DNA of 64,000 bases, from contig DHPY01000035.1 of the NCBI GenBank assembly GCA_002411015.1, positions 19,395 through 83,394 of the forward strand. The letters run 5' to 3'. Origin of the DNA: Armatimonadetes bacterium UBA5352. GTDB taxonomy: Bacteria; Armatimonadota; Zipacnadia; Zipacnadales; UBA5352. The notes beneath the pieces were generated by a model, which made no database searches, was not told where the DNA came from, and saw only the letters and a program-made list of their open reading frames with translations. Positions 32,646 through 40,910 of the stretch are shown here, in pieces. How positions within the stretch are numbered: the first letter of the stretch is position 1; every line of letters begins with the position of its first letter. Made by a program: the position numbers and the translations under genes.

Positions 32646-33263
32646 CTAGCGCTTGTCGTCGTCTTCCTCTTCGTAATCCACGTCGCCGGCGAGGGCGTGC
32701 TCGAAGTCCTCGGCCTCGTCAGCGTCCTCGTCGCTTGTTTCGGCCTCGGCGTAGGGGTCAACGATTTCGCGGCCGAGCAAATCCTTTACGCTCATCTCGC
32801 GCCGCGACGCTACGACCTCGGGGTTGTAGAGGTCCTGCAGCGCCTTGAAGCAGGCCATCGCGCGATTGAAGACGTTGCCGCTACCGAGCGACTTCGTCAG
32901 AATGTCGCGGATGCCGCTGACCTCGATGATCTGACGCACCGCGCCGCCGGCGATGATGCCGGTTCCACGCGAGGCCGGCTTGAGCAGGATGACCGCTCCG
33001 CCAACCTTCGCCTGGATGGTGTGCGGCACCGTGTAGCCATCCATCGGCACGCGGATCATGTTCTTGCGGGCGAACTTCATGCCCTTCTCAATGGCGGCGG
33101 GAACGTCGCGGGCCTTGCCGATGCCGACGCCGACGTTGCCACGACCATCGCCCACCGCGCAGACGACGCGGGCGCTGGAGATGCGGCCACCCTTGACGGT
33201 CTTGCGCGTACGATCAACGCGAACTACTCGCTCTTCATAATCGTCTCTGCTGAACCGTGCCAT
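32646..33263 (-). CDS. rpsE: 30S ribosomal protein S5, isolated gene with acidic tail
   Basis: Small-subunit protein S5 (decoding accuracy), 205 residues. The double-stranded RNA-binding domain contains VVRVDRTRKTVKGGR and VGDGRGNVGVGIGKA; the C-terminal S5 fold contains ASRGTGIIAGGAVRQI. Beyond the normal end (about residue 160) is an extension rich in Asp and Glu, ending EEEDDDKR, not usual for S5. rpsE normally lies in the spc operon between rplR and rpmD; here no ribosomal gene is adjacent. A weak promoter (TTGACT, 17 bases, TACGTT) lies at 33360-33332. Confidence 0.95.
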   Translation of the reverse strand: MARFSRDDYEERVVRVDRTRKTVKGGRISSARVVCAVGDGRGNVGVGIGKARDVPAAIEKGMKFARKNMIRVPMDGYTVPHTIQAKVGGAVILLKPASRGTGIIAGGAVRQIIEVSGIRDILTKSLGSGNVFNRAMACFKALQDLYNPEVVASRREMSVKDLLGREIVDPYAEAETSDEDADEAEDFEHALAGDVDYEEEDDDKR

Positions 33264-33331
33264 CAGTGCGGCTGTCCCTTCCACCAGACGAGAAATCGTG
33301 CCCCCGCGGATATACCGGGGGCCGGGCGAGT

Positions 33332-33360
33332 AACGTAACACATCTGCTCCAGAGAGTCAA
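33332..33360 (-). promoter_or_regulatory. Putative rpsE promoter
   Basis: On the minus strand TTGACT (33360-33355) is 17 bases from TACGTT (33337-33332). The -35 is good and the -10 is weak. The leader of about 60 bases includes a small CCCCCG/CGGGGG hairpin. Confidence 0.45.
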
Positions 33361-33379
33361 CCTCCGGCGCGCAGGAAAA

Positions 33380-34603
33380 CTACAGACCGGGCAGATCGAG
33401 CTGCCCCGCATCGTCGGGAGCGGCCTTCCCGTAGCGCCCTCCGCCCCCTGCGCGCAGCGGCAGCGTACCGTGGCGGGCGTGGAGGATGAGCGCCGCCACC
33501 CGCGTTCCCACCGTCTGCAGCAGGTCCTCCGGCTCCGCCTCGTGCAGCACAGCCATCTCCGACCCGTAGCGGTTGATCAGCTTGCGCAGCGTGACCGCGC
33601 CCACGCCAGGCACGAACTGCAGCGGCACCTGGTACTGGTAGGGCGGCCGGTGCGGCGGCATGCGCATCTCGTCGCTGTCGGCGATCTGCACGATCCGGTC
33701 CAGCACCCCGCGCGTCACGTTCTCCGAGCCGCATGCCTCGCACTTCAGCACCGGTGGCGCGCCCTGCGCGATGCGATGGCAATCCTCGCAGAACGTGCGG
33801 TGGTACTTCCCGAGCCGCGGGTCGAGGCCGTAGTTGGCCGCGATGCGCCGCCCATCCTGCCGAAGCAGCGCCATCCGCAGTTCATCGAAGCTCGGCGCCT
33901 CCATCTCGATGATGTTGTACTCGCGGCCGATCTTCGGCAGCGAGTGCGCGTCAGAGTTCGAGAGGAAGCTCCGGTCCGACAGCTCGTCGATCCGGTCGGC
34001 AAGAAAGCTGTCGGCGGAGAGGCCAAGTTCGATCGCGTGTATTTGATTCCAGCGTTCGGTGAACATCGTCTCGAGTCGGTCTACGCACGAGCCGTACGGG
34101 CTGCGGTGCGGCGTGAAGCAGTGCGCCGGCATGAAGATCGCGTCGAAACCGAGTGCCAGCTCCATGAGCTCGCGCGCGGGCATCCTGCACGCCTGCGAGG
34201 ACAGCTCCATGTTCGTCACGTGCCGCGAGAGCGCGTCGGAGAAGCCCTGTAGGGCCTCCAGCGAGCGGAAGAAGCTGACGTGGTGCGACCGGCCACCGCC
34301 CTCCTCATAGCTCTCGAACTCGGCGCCGAGGAGGACCGTGACCTCCGGCGCGCCGCCGTTCCCGCCGTAGCGGAGGCCGCCGCCGGGCTGCTCAACCATC
34401 TCCCCCGCCTCGACGAGCGCAAGGATGTCCTCCAGCACCGGCGGCGAGGCGCAGTCAACGATCCCCACGAGGTCTATGCCTTTGTGGCGCACGCACTCGA
34501 TCGCGATGTTCTCGAAGGTGAGGTCGCGCGCTGCGGTAATCTTCACCGGCCGCCCGCTGCTCGACCGGCCGATGTGGACGTGCAAGTCACAGACGAAGAG
34601 CAT
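33380..34603 (-). CDS. Endonuclease Q family protein (PHP domain DNA repair nuclease)
   Basis: A 407-residue PHP-type protein. EndoQ cleaves DNA 5' of deaminated bases (uracil, hypoxanthine) and abasic sites. The N-terminus CDLHVHIGRSSSGRPVKIT followed by KGIDLVGIVDCASPP matches the bacterial (Bacillus-type) members. Metal ligands include HVH, the H of MPAHCFTPH and SNSDAHSL. A zinc-binding module CEDCHRIAQ...CEACGS follows, then an HhH-like VPGVGAVTLRKLI. The ATG at 34603 gives the PHP start; its ribosome binding site is weak. EndoQ is best known in archaea and few bacteria, so this is a notable repair gene. Confidence 0.83.
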   Translation of the reverse strand: MLFVCDLHVHIGRSSSGRPVKITAARDLTFENIAIECVRHKGIDLVGIVDCASPPVLEDILALVEAGEMVEQPGGGLRYGGNGGAPEVTVLLGAEFESYEEGGGRSHHVSFFRSLEALQGFSDALSRHVTNMELSSQACRMPARELMELALGFDAIFMPAHCFTPHRSPYGSCVDRLETMFTERWNQIHAIELGLSADSFLADRIDELSDRSFLSNSDAHSLPKIGREYNIIEMEAPSFDELRMALLRQDGRRIAANYGLDPRLGKYHRTFCEDCHRIAQGAPPVLKCEACGSENVTRGVLDRIVQIADSDEMRMPPHRPPYQYQVPLQFVPGVGAVTLRKLINRYGSEMAVLHEAEPEDLLQTVGTRVAALILHARHGTLPLRAGGGGRYGKAAPDDAGQLDLPGL

Positions 34604-34662
34604 CGTGTTGACTACCTGACTTTCCTGAGGGTGCGGGTCGGGTATGCGCCTCTGGATTCGCG

Positions 34663-35454
34663 CTACTGCTGTGGGCGCACGGGGCAGCTCGGGCACATCT
34701 CCAGCGCAAGCTCGTAGGTCGCCTGCACCATCGCGCCGCCGTCGAAGAACATCACCATCGCCTCGCCGATGCGCCGGTCGCGGATCAGACCCCGCTGGCG
34801 CAGTTCCGCCTCGATCGCCTGCCACTCGATCTTGCAGCGGCCCTCGCCGCGCCAGGCTGTGCTCAGCGCGTCGATGACCTCTCCGCTCGGCAACCGGAGC
34901 TTCCGCACGAGGGCGCGATAGCCCATGCACTTCGCGCCCCCACGGGTCTCAGCGACGTGCGCGGCCGTGCAGCGGTTCATCCCGACGCCGAGCATGCAGA
35001 TCTTCCCGCCGCTGTTCACGAGCTTCCCGAGCGGGCTCTCGTCGGCGAAGGTGGTCAGCTCGAGGTGCTCGGAGGTCAGCCACGCTGCGCGCGGGCCGAT
35101 GGCGGCATACGGGTGGGTGGGGTGCAGTGAGCGGTGCGCCTCCGGCCGCAGCCGCACAGCCTCGGTGATGGCGCCGTTGATCGAGCGGGTGGTGCGCCGG
35201 TCGAAGATCTCCTCCGCGCCATCGAAGGCAGCCGGCGAACAGTGGTTGAAGGTCGGGACCATCAGCGTTCCCTCCGGCCCGAGGACCTCCAGCACAGCAT
35301 CCACCACCGCCTCCGGGCCGCCGATCACATGCCCGAGGCTCGACAGCGAGCTGTGAAGCTGAAGCATATCGCCGGACTCCAGCCCGAGGGCGCGGAGCCC
35401 GGCGACGATATCAGCCTGCGTGACAACCGTGCATCCCGATGAGCTGTCTGGCAT
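34663..35454 (-). CDS. AAC(3) family N-acetyltransferase
   Basis: A 263-residue protein of the aminoglycoside 3-N-acetyltransferase fold (Antibiotic_NAT). Family marks include DMLQLHSSLSSLGHVIGG, GTLMVPTFNHCSP, RSLHPTHPYAAIGP (catalytic His region) and ESPLGKLVNSGGKICMLGVG. Many such proteins in environmental bacteria acetylate other amines, so resistance should not be assumed. The ATG has GGAGG seven bases upstream. It lies 16 bases after the TIM-barrel isomerase stop, in a likely operon leading to the EndoQ-like gene. Confidence 0.88.
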   Translation of the reverse strand: MPDSSSGCTVVTQADIVAGLRALGLESGDMLQLHSSLSSLGHVIGGPEAVVDAVLEVLGPEGTLMVPTFNHCSPAAFDGAEEIFDRRTTRSINGAITEAVRLRPEAHRSLHPTHPYAAIGPRAAWLTSEHLELTTFADESPLGKLVNSGGKICMLGVGMNRCTAAHVAETRGGAKCMGYRALVRKLRLPSGEVIDALSTAWRGEGRCKIEWQAIEAELRQRGLIRDRRIGEAMVMFFDGGAMVQATYELALEMCPSCPVRPQQ

Positions 35455-35470
35455 GAGCGACCTCCGAGAT

Positions 35471-36601
35471 CTATAGCTCCGAAAGCCCGGTGGCCTCCGG
35501 GTAGCGCGCGCGGATCAGCAGCGCCTCAAGGACGCCACGGTTCTCGCCCGGGTTCTCCACGCACTCCACGATGCGCGCGTGGTCGAGCCCGTCAATGCGC
35601 TCGTTCATCGCCTTGAGCGTGTCCATGCAGTTCGTCAGCGCGCGCTCGACGGGCATCCGCTCGGGGTTCAGGTCCAGCCCGAAGAGATGCTGGTAGCCGC
35701 ACATCTTCAGCGCATACAGCGCCGCCTCGGTCTGCTCCGGATAGACCACGCCCACGTTCAGGTCCTGATCGTAGTTCCCCATCGGCTGCGAGTTCCAGTG
35801 CGTGTGCCCCAGCCGACCGTACTCGCAGACCAGGCTGAAGGCGTAGCCGAGGTCCTCGTAGGCCATCAGCATGTGGCCGACTTCAGGGTTCAGGCCCATC
35901 ATTGCCGTGCCATCGCGGAGGATGCGGCGGTTCTCGTCGTTCCCGAGGAGCGCCTCGACCTTCGCGCACAGCAGCAGCGCCTCGGAGGTCGTCCCGTAGA
36001 GGATGTTCGCGCGCGGCTCGTAGGGCTTCGGCTCAATGACGATACGCACGCCCGGCACCGCGTCCATCGCCTCGGCGAGGCCCTCAGCGAAGCGGTCGCG
36101 CGCCGCCACATGGTTCTGCCCGAAGGTGTTGTCGAAGCCATCGATGCCCGGCCAGACGATCGCGAAGTCGGTGTCGAGCTCCTTGTTGATCTGCAGCGTG
36201 GTGATCGTGCGATCGATCGCCGAGCGGCGCGCCTTCTCGACCGGCGAGGAGAGCGAGCCAAACTCATACTGCGCCTCATAGAAGAGGTTCGGGACGACCG
36301 TGATCAGCCGCAGGCCCTGCTCGCCGGCGCTCTTGAACAGGTCGAGGGTGTCGTCGTTGACCTCGTTCGGGTAGTGCGCCTCCAGCGCCACCAGCCCCTG
36401 GTCCATCAGCCCGAGGGCCTTCTCGATCCGCCCCTCCATCGGGATGTCGCCTGCGTAGCGATCGTGGAAGCGGCCGCCGCCGGGGGCGAAGAACCAGACG
36501 CCGGCGCTGAACCGCAGGTCGAGGCTGAAGCTCTCGAGGTGGCGGACAAGCTCTTCTCCGCTTCGGCGTACCTTCTGCCCGGACAGATCCCTCATCGGCA
36601 T
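35471..36601 (-). CDS. Xylose isomerase-like TIM-barrel sugar isomerase
   Basis: A 376-residue AP_endonuc_2-superfamily protein resembling xylose/rhamnose isomerase-like enzymes. Putative metal-binding blocks are VIEPKPYEPRAN, GLNPEVGHMLM, LGHTHWNSQP and LFGLDLNPERM; the Glu-Glu-His-Asp pattern is consistent with an active isomerase. The substrate is unknown. The start chosen is the ATG at 36601 (AGGTG six bases upstream); the GTG at 36610 is an alternative. It heads a minus-strand run with the AAC(3)-like and EndoQ-like genes and diverges from the E2-like gene at 36797. Confidence 0.8.
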   Translation of the reverse strand: MPMRDLSGQKVRRSGEELVRHLESFSLDLRFSAGVWFFAPGGGRFHDRYAGDIPMEGRIEKALGLMDQGLVALEAHYPNEVNDDTLDLFKSAGEQGLRLITVVPNLFYEAQYEFGSLSSPVEKARRSAIDRTITTLQINKELDTDFAIVWPGIDGFDNTFGQNHVAARDRFAEGLAEAMDAVPGVRIVIEPKPYEPRANILYGTTSEALLLCAKVEALLGNDENRRILRDGTAMMGLNPEVGHMLMAYEDLGYAFSLVCEYGRLGHTHWNSQPMGNYDQDLNVGVVYPEQTEAALYALKMCGYQHLFGLDLNPERMPVERALTNCMDTLKAMNERIDGLDHARIVECVENPGENRGVLEALLIRARYPEATGLSEL

Positions 36602-36796
36602 GATGATCACCTGGTATCGCGAGGGCCGTTCTCATGCTGCACGATCGGCGGCCCTCGGCTGGATTGCGGAGCGCGCTGCGTGTGCATGATTCGCCGCGCG
36701 AGCCGGGAGACCTTCCCCGCCATGGGGCAGGTTGCGCCGCCATGCATGGCGAATAGGCAGGCTGTTCAGGTCAGTCACAGCAGGGAGGCCGAGATC

Positions 36797-37492
36797 GTGC
36801 GACAGGAAGAGACCTTCAGGATTGAGGAGCATACCCGGGTGCGGCAGGCGATCGGCGCCCACACCCTCAAGAGCGTCAATGAGATCCCCCAGTTCCACAT
36901 CCGCACGCTCGTGGACATGGAGCCCATGGTGGCCTTTCGCGAGGAACTGAAGCAGACCGCGAGCCCGGCGGCGACGTATAACGACCTGAGCATCAAGGCC
37001 GTGGCGCTGGTCCTGCGCGATTTCCCGCGCTTCAACGCGTGGTGCGAGCCTGAGCACCTCAAGCTGCTCGATGCGGTCAATGTCGGCTTCGCCGTCGGCA
37101 CGGACCAGGGAGTGCTGCTGCCGACGGTGCGCAACGCCGACCGGAAGAGCCTCAAGGAGATCGCCGCGGAGACCGGCGAGATGGTTGAGCTTGCCCGCAA
37201 GGGCCGCCTGCGCGCCTCGCTGCAGATGGGCGCGGGCTTCACGGTCTCCAACCTCGGCCCGATCGGCATAGACGCCTTCGCGCCGATCATCAGCCCGCCG
37301 CAGGTCGCGATCCTCGGGATCGGCTCGATCAAGCCGCAGGCGATGGTCGTTGATGGCGAGATCATCGCGCGGCGCGCGGTCTACCTCACGCTCGTGATGG
37401 ACCACCGCGCGGTTGACGGTGCCGACGGTGCGCAGTTCCTCGCGGCGGTGGCGGATGCATTCACGCACCCCGAGCGCATGGTCGGCGAGTAG
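36797..37492 (+). CDS. 2-oxoacid dehydrogenase acyltransferase (E2) catalytic domain, no lipoyl domain
   Basis: 231 residues comprising only the chloramphenicol-acetyltransferase-like E2 core. The active-site motif is MDHRAVDGADGAQFL (HRxxDG); other family parts are GFTVSNLGPIGIDAFAPII and GIGSIKPQAMV. Normal E2 proteins carry an N-terminal lipoyl domain and an E1/E3-binding domain; neither is present. The GTG at 36797 is preceded by GGAGG eight bases earlier; in-frame ATGs upstream (36746) lack such a site and add no domain. E1 and E3 genes are not nearby. It may act on a free acyl-CoA or borrow a lipoyl carrier. Confidence 0.85.
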   Translation: MRQEETFRIEEHTRVRQAIGAHTLKSVNEIPQFHIRTLVDMEPMVAFREELKQTASPAATYNDLSIKAVALVLRDFPRFNAWCEPEHLKLLDAVNVGFAVGTDQGVLLPTVRNADRKSLKEIAAETGEMVELARKGRLRASLQMGAGFTVSNLGPIGIDAFAPIISPPQVAILGIGSIKPQAMVVDGEIIARRAVYLTLVMDHRAVDGADGAQFLAAVADAFTHPERMVGE

Positions 37493-37494
37493 CG

Positions 37495-38454
37495 ATGGCG
37501 GCCACGGAAAACCTCGACGTCATCGTGCTCGGCTCCGCGATGGTGGAGATCACGCCGGCGAAGATGGGGCAAGCGCTCGCCGACGTGGATACGATGGTCC
37601 CGCTGCCATCGGGCGCCGCGGCGAACTTCGCCGCCGTCCTCGCCTCACTGGGTGTGCGGACGGCGCTGATCAGCCGCGTGGGCGAGGACGAACTCGGGCA
37701 GTGGCTCACGGAGCGCCTGGCACAGCGTGGGATCGTCACAGACTACGTCGCGCCGGCGCCGGGGCAGCGCACCCCGGTATCGTTCGCATGGATGGACCGC
37801 CAGGGCGCGAAGACCTTCTACTTCTACCGCTTCCCCGGATTCAGCGACCCCATGGCGACCCTCCGCCCGGGGGAGATCACGCCCGATCAGCTCCAGGGCG
37901 CTCGGATCTTCGACTTCACCGAGGCGACCGTCCGCAACGAGCCGCTGCGCTCGGCTGCGTTCGATGTCGCGCGCCTGGCTCGGGAGGCCGGGCTGCAGGT
38001 CTGCTACGCGCTGAACTACCGCCCCTCGGCCTGGCACGACCAGACGCCCGAGCAGATCGCGTGTGTGCAGCGCGAGGCGTGCTCGCGGGCCGACATCGTG
38101 CTGATGAACCGCGAGGAGGCCCTGCACGTCACAGGCTGTAGTGTGCCGGCGCAGGCGGCCCGCGAAGTGTCGGGGCTGGGCCCGCGGCTTGTGGTGATCA
38201 CCGCGGGCGACGAGGGCTCGCTGCTGCTTGCGGATGGTGAACTCGAGCAGATCCCCGCGCATCCCGTCGAGGTGGTGTACGACATCGGTGCCGGAGACGC
38301 CTTTCACGCGGGGTTGCTCGCGGCACTGCTCACGGGGATGAGTCCCGCACAGGCTGCTCGTTTCGCCTCGGAGGCCGCAGCCCTGCGTATCAGCCGTGGG
38401 GTGACAGAGGCCAATCCCTCGTACGATGAAGTGGCCCGTCTGATGCAGCAGTAG
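37495..38454 (+). CDS. PfkB family carbohydrate kinase
   Basis: Ribokinase-like sugar kinase, 319 residues. The N-terminal block IVLGSAMVEITPAKMGQAL is followed by the substrate-binding GAAANFAAVLASLG, and the C-terminal DIGAGDAFHAGLLAALL supplies the anion hole and catalytic Asp. The phosphorylated sugar cannot be told from sequence. It starts two bases after the E2-like stop, so the two genes are co-translated. A 368-base gap follows with no gene and the promoter elements of the next regulator. Confidence 0.88.
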   Translation: MAATENLDVIVLGSAMVEITPAKMGQALADVDTMVPLPSGAAANFAAVLASLGVRTALISRVGEDELGQWLTERLAQRGIVTDYVAPAPGQRTPVSFAWMDRQGAKTFYFYRFPGFSDPMATLRPGEITPDQLQGARIFDFTEATVRNEPLRSAAFDVARLAREAGLQVCYALNYRPSAWHDQTPEQIACVQREACSRADIVLMNREEALHVTGCSVPAQAAREVSGLGPRLVVITAGDEGSLLLADGELEQIPAHPVEVVYDIGAGDAFHAGLLAALLTGMSPAQAARFASEAAALRISRGVTEANPSYDEVARLMQQ

Positions 38455-38639
38455 GCAAGAGCCCAAGGGGTTGGAACGGATCTGAAGGCGGTAGGCGGCG
38501 CAGCGGTACCGCGTTTCCGCCACCGGGGGCTATGGATTCTTCGCAGCGAAAGTGTAGAGTCGCGCTTCTTCAATCTGCTGTACAGACAGACACGTTGCCG
38601 CCGCAGCCATCAGCATGTGGCGTTCTGTTATCCTGCGGT

Positions 38640-38716
38640 TTGACATCGGCTGCTCTGTGGGTATCGTTACAGAAGATACAACGGGTGTTGTGCTGTGTGA
38701 CACGATGTGGTATGAT
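38640..38716 (+). promoter_or_regulatory. Two overlapping promoter candidates for the OmpR-type regulator
   Basis: TTGACA (38640-38645) with TATCGT (38662-38667, 16-base spacer) and, downstream, TTGTGC (38688-38693) with TATGAT (38711-38716, 17-base spacer). Either would give a leader of roughly 100-150 bases. The rest of the gene-free stretch 38455-38822 shows no frame with a plausible start. Confidence 0.5.
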
Positions 38717-38822
38717 ATAAGTCACAAAAGGCTTCGGCATCGCAGCACCCTGTACACGCGGCGGTCACGAAACCAGCAAAATCACTATCGTCCCGCGTAG
38801 GGGCGATCGGAGGTGTCGCTTT

Positions 38823-39524
38823 CTGGACCCACGCAGGATCGTTATAGTTGAGGATGATCCTCAGTGTAGCAAACTTGTGGCCACTAAGCTGCAGGCGGAA
38901 GGTTTTGATGTCGTCGTCGCGAACAGCGGCGAAGAAGGTCTCGACATCATTGAGAGCGAGATGCCTGATCTTCTGCTTCTCGACCTCATCCTCCCCGGGA
39001 TTGATGGCCTGGAAGTCTGCCGCCGACTTCGCCGCAAGCACGACCTCCCGATCATCATGCTGACCGCGAAGGATGACGAGATCGACGCGGTCATCGGGCT
39101 GGAGGTCGGCGCAGATGACTACATCACCAAGCCATTCGGGACGCGCGAACTGGTTGCCAGAGTGCGCGCTATGCTCCGGCGGGTGAAGATTAACCGCGAG
39201 CATACCGAGCCGCTGGAGCACCTGACCTTTGCCGAGCTCGATATCGATATCCCGAAGCGGACGGCCACAGTTCAGGGCGAGATCGTGCACCTGACCCCGA
39301 AGGAGTTCGGCCTCCTCGTCTACCTCGCGTCGAGGCCCAACGTCGTCTTCACGCGCGAGGAGATCATCCGGGACATCTGGGGACGCGCCGACGGCGGTGG
39401 CGATCTGCGTACAGTTGATACGCACATCAAGCGCCTGCGGCGAAAGATTGAAGAGGGCCGCGCGGTACCGTGGAGCATCGCGACTGTCTGGGGCGTCGGC
39501 TATAAGTTCCAGATGAACGACTGA
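38823..39524 (+). CDS. OmpR/PhoB-type response regulator with apparent CTG start
   Basis: A 233-residue two-domain regulator. The receiver has acidic pair D11/D12, phospho-acceptor D54 in LLLDLILPG, and K103 in ITKPFGTREL. The C-terminal winged helix has LTPKEFGLLVYLASRP and the recognition helix in TVDTHIKRLRRKIEE. No ATG, GTG or TTG exists in frame upstream of the acidic pair. A CTG at 38823 lies nine bases after GGAGG at 38809-38813 and yields an intact receiver. The first in-frame GTG (38877) would delete D11/D12. No kinase is adjacent. A strong hairpin follows the stop. Confidence 0.88.
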   Translation: MDPRRIVIVEDDPQCSKLVATKLQAEGFDVVVANSGEEGLDIIESEMPDLLLLDLILPGIDGLEVCRRLRRKHDLPIIMLTAKDDEIDAVIGLEVGADDYITKPFGTRELVARVRAMLRRVKINREHTEPLEHLTFAELDIDIPKRTATVQGEIVHLTPKEFGLLVYLASRPNVVFTREEIIRDIWGRADGGGDLRTVDTHIKRLRRKIEEGRAVPWSIATVWGVGYKFQMND

Positions 39525-39550
39525 GTGGCGCTTGATGATTGGACATCAGC

Positions 39551-39580
39551 ATCGGCCCGCGATTCCAATCGCGGGCCGAT
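39551..39580 (+). terminator. Perfect 14-bp hairpin after the regulator
   Basis: ATCGGCCCGCGATT (39551-39564) and AATCGCGGGCCGAT (39567-39580) form a 14-bp stem with a 2-base loop, 26 bases after the regulator stop. A T-poor tail (CGCGTTCTTG) follows, so it is a likely but not classical terminator. It may also serve tgt on the other strand. Confidence 0.7.
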
Positions 39581-39656
39581 CGCGTTCTTGCGGAGGAGCG
39601 GCAACGGCGGCAGGCAGGAGGCGTGCCCCACGGATAAGGGGCCTTCGTCCCCGTGG

Positions 39657-39675
39657 CGCAGGCTTCCAGCCTGCG
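39657..39675 (+). repeat. Small hairpin with TTCC loop and GGTCGTT tail
   Basis: CGCAGGCT and AGCCTGCG form an 8-bp stem around TCC, followed by GTCGTT. It shares the layout (GGCTTCC loop, GGTCGTT tail) of the tandem hairpins at 28542-28643, suggesting one dispersed repeat family. The stretch 39581-39783 otherwise holds no gene. Confidence 0.6.
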
Positions 39676-39783
39676 GTCGTTCAGGCCTCTCCACGTACAT
39701 TCGCGACGTGCAAGATGCCCATCGCTACGGCCCGCTTGCGGCGAACGTCAACGACAGAACGAGGCCCGGCGGACGCGGCGCCT

Positions 39784-40899
39784 TCACGCCCGATCCCTCT
39801 CCGACCACGCGCTCAGTTCACTGCGAAGCTCCAGGAGCGCGTCCGCGGCGATCGCCTCGCGCACCCGCTCCATCAACTGCGTGTAGAAGCGGATGTTGTG
39901 CAGGCTCAGCAACTGCCAGCTCAGCGGCTCCTTCATCCGATGCAGATGCCTCAGGAACGCGCGCTGAAGTCCCGCCGCGCAGGTCGGGCAGTCGCAGTTC
40001 GCGGAGAGCGGCCGCGCGTCGCTCTCATACTCAGCAGCGGCGATGCGAATCGGCCCCTCCCAGGTCATGACGCTGCCGTGGCGTGCGTTCCGCGTCGCGA
40101 TCACGCAGTCGAACAGGTCCACCCCCTCCGCCGCGCAGTCGACGATGTCCAGCGGCGTCCCCACGCCCATCAGGTGCACCGGGCGTTCCTCAGGCAGGAC
40201 CGCCTGTGCCGCGCGCAGCGAGAGCAGCATGTCCTCGCGGTCCTCACCCACCGAGAGCCCGCCGATCCCGAAGCCCGGGAAGCCGAGCGCCGCGGTCTCA
40301 CGAGCGCTGCGCTCCCGCAAGTCCGGGAAGATCCCGCCCTGCACGATCCCGAAGAGCTGCTGGTAGCGATGCTCGTGCTCCGCCAGCGAGCGCTCGGCCC
40401 AGCGCAGCGTGCGCTCAAGCGACCGCTCCACATACTCCCGCTCGGCCGGGCACGGGCAGCAGACGTCCAGCGGCATCGCGATATCACTGCCGAGGGCGAG
40501 CTGGATGCGCACCGACAACTCAGGCGTCAGCAGGATCGTGCTGCCGTCCACCGGAGAGCGGAAGGTGACGCCTTCCTCCCTGATGTCCTTCGGATCGGCG
40601 ATGGAGAAGACCTGAAAGCCGCCGCTATCGGTCAGGATCGGCCGGCGCCAGCCCATGAACCGATGCAGGCCGCCGCACTCGGCGATCACCGCCTCCCCCG
40701 GCCGCAGGTGCAGGTGGTAGGTGTTCGCCACAAGGATCTGCACGCCCACCGCGGCCACCTCATCGGGCGGACACGCGCGCACGGCCCCGCGACTCGCGCA
40801 GGGCATGTAGGCGGGCGTGTGCACGACCCCGTGCTCCAACTGAAGCACGCCGGTCCGCGCGCGCCCGCTATGCACCCGGTCAACTATCTCGAAACGCAT
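39784..40899 (-). CDS. tgt: Queuine tRNA-ribosyltransferase
   Basis: Exchanges guanine 34 for preQ1 (in bacteria) in GUN-anticodon tRNAs, 371 residues. Family marks include ANTYHLHLRPG, the substrate-binding Asp in LTDSGGFQVFS, the nucleophile region GVGTPLDIVD followed by FDCVIATRNARHG, and the zinc site CDCPTC with HNIRFY. The ATG at 40899 starts 11 bases after queA ends, forming a queA-tgt operon for queuosine synthesis. Confidence 0.96.
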   Translation of the reverse strand: MRFEIVDRVHSGRARTGVLQLEHGVVHTPAYMPCASRGAVRACPPDEVAAVGVQILVANTYHLHLRPGEAVIAECGGLHRFMGWRRPILTDSGGFQVFSIADPKDIREEGVTFRSPVDGSTILLTPELSVRIQLALGSDIAMPLDVCCPCPAEREYVERSLERTLRWAERSLAEHEHRYQQLFGIVQGGIFPDLRERSARETAALGFPGFGIGGLSVGEDREDMLLSLRAAQAVLPEERPVHLMGVGTPLDIVDCAAEGVDLFDCVIATRNARHGSVMTWEGPIRIAAAEYESDARPLSANCDCPTCAAGLQRAFLRHLHRMKEPLSWQLLSLHNIRFYTQLMERVREAIAADALLELRSELSAWSERDRA

Positions 40900-40910
40900 C
40901 TCACACGCCC

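Noticed and set aside
34663..35454. Antibiotic resistance determinant
   Set aside because: AAC(3)-fold proteins are widespread in environmental bacteria with other substrates, and there is no mobile context.
35579..36796. In-frame upstream extension of the E2-like gene
   Set aside because: It is antisense to the TIM-barrel isomerase, contains no E2 domain, and the GTG at 36797 has a well placed GGAGG.
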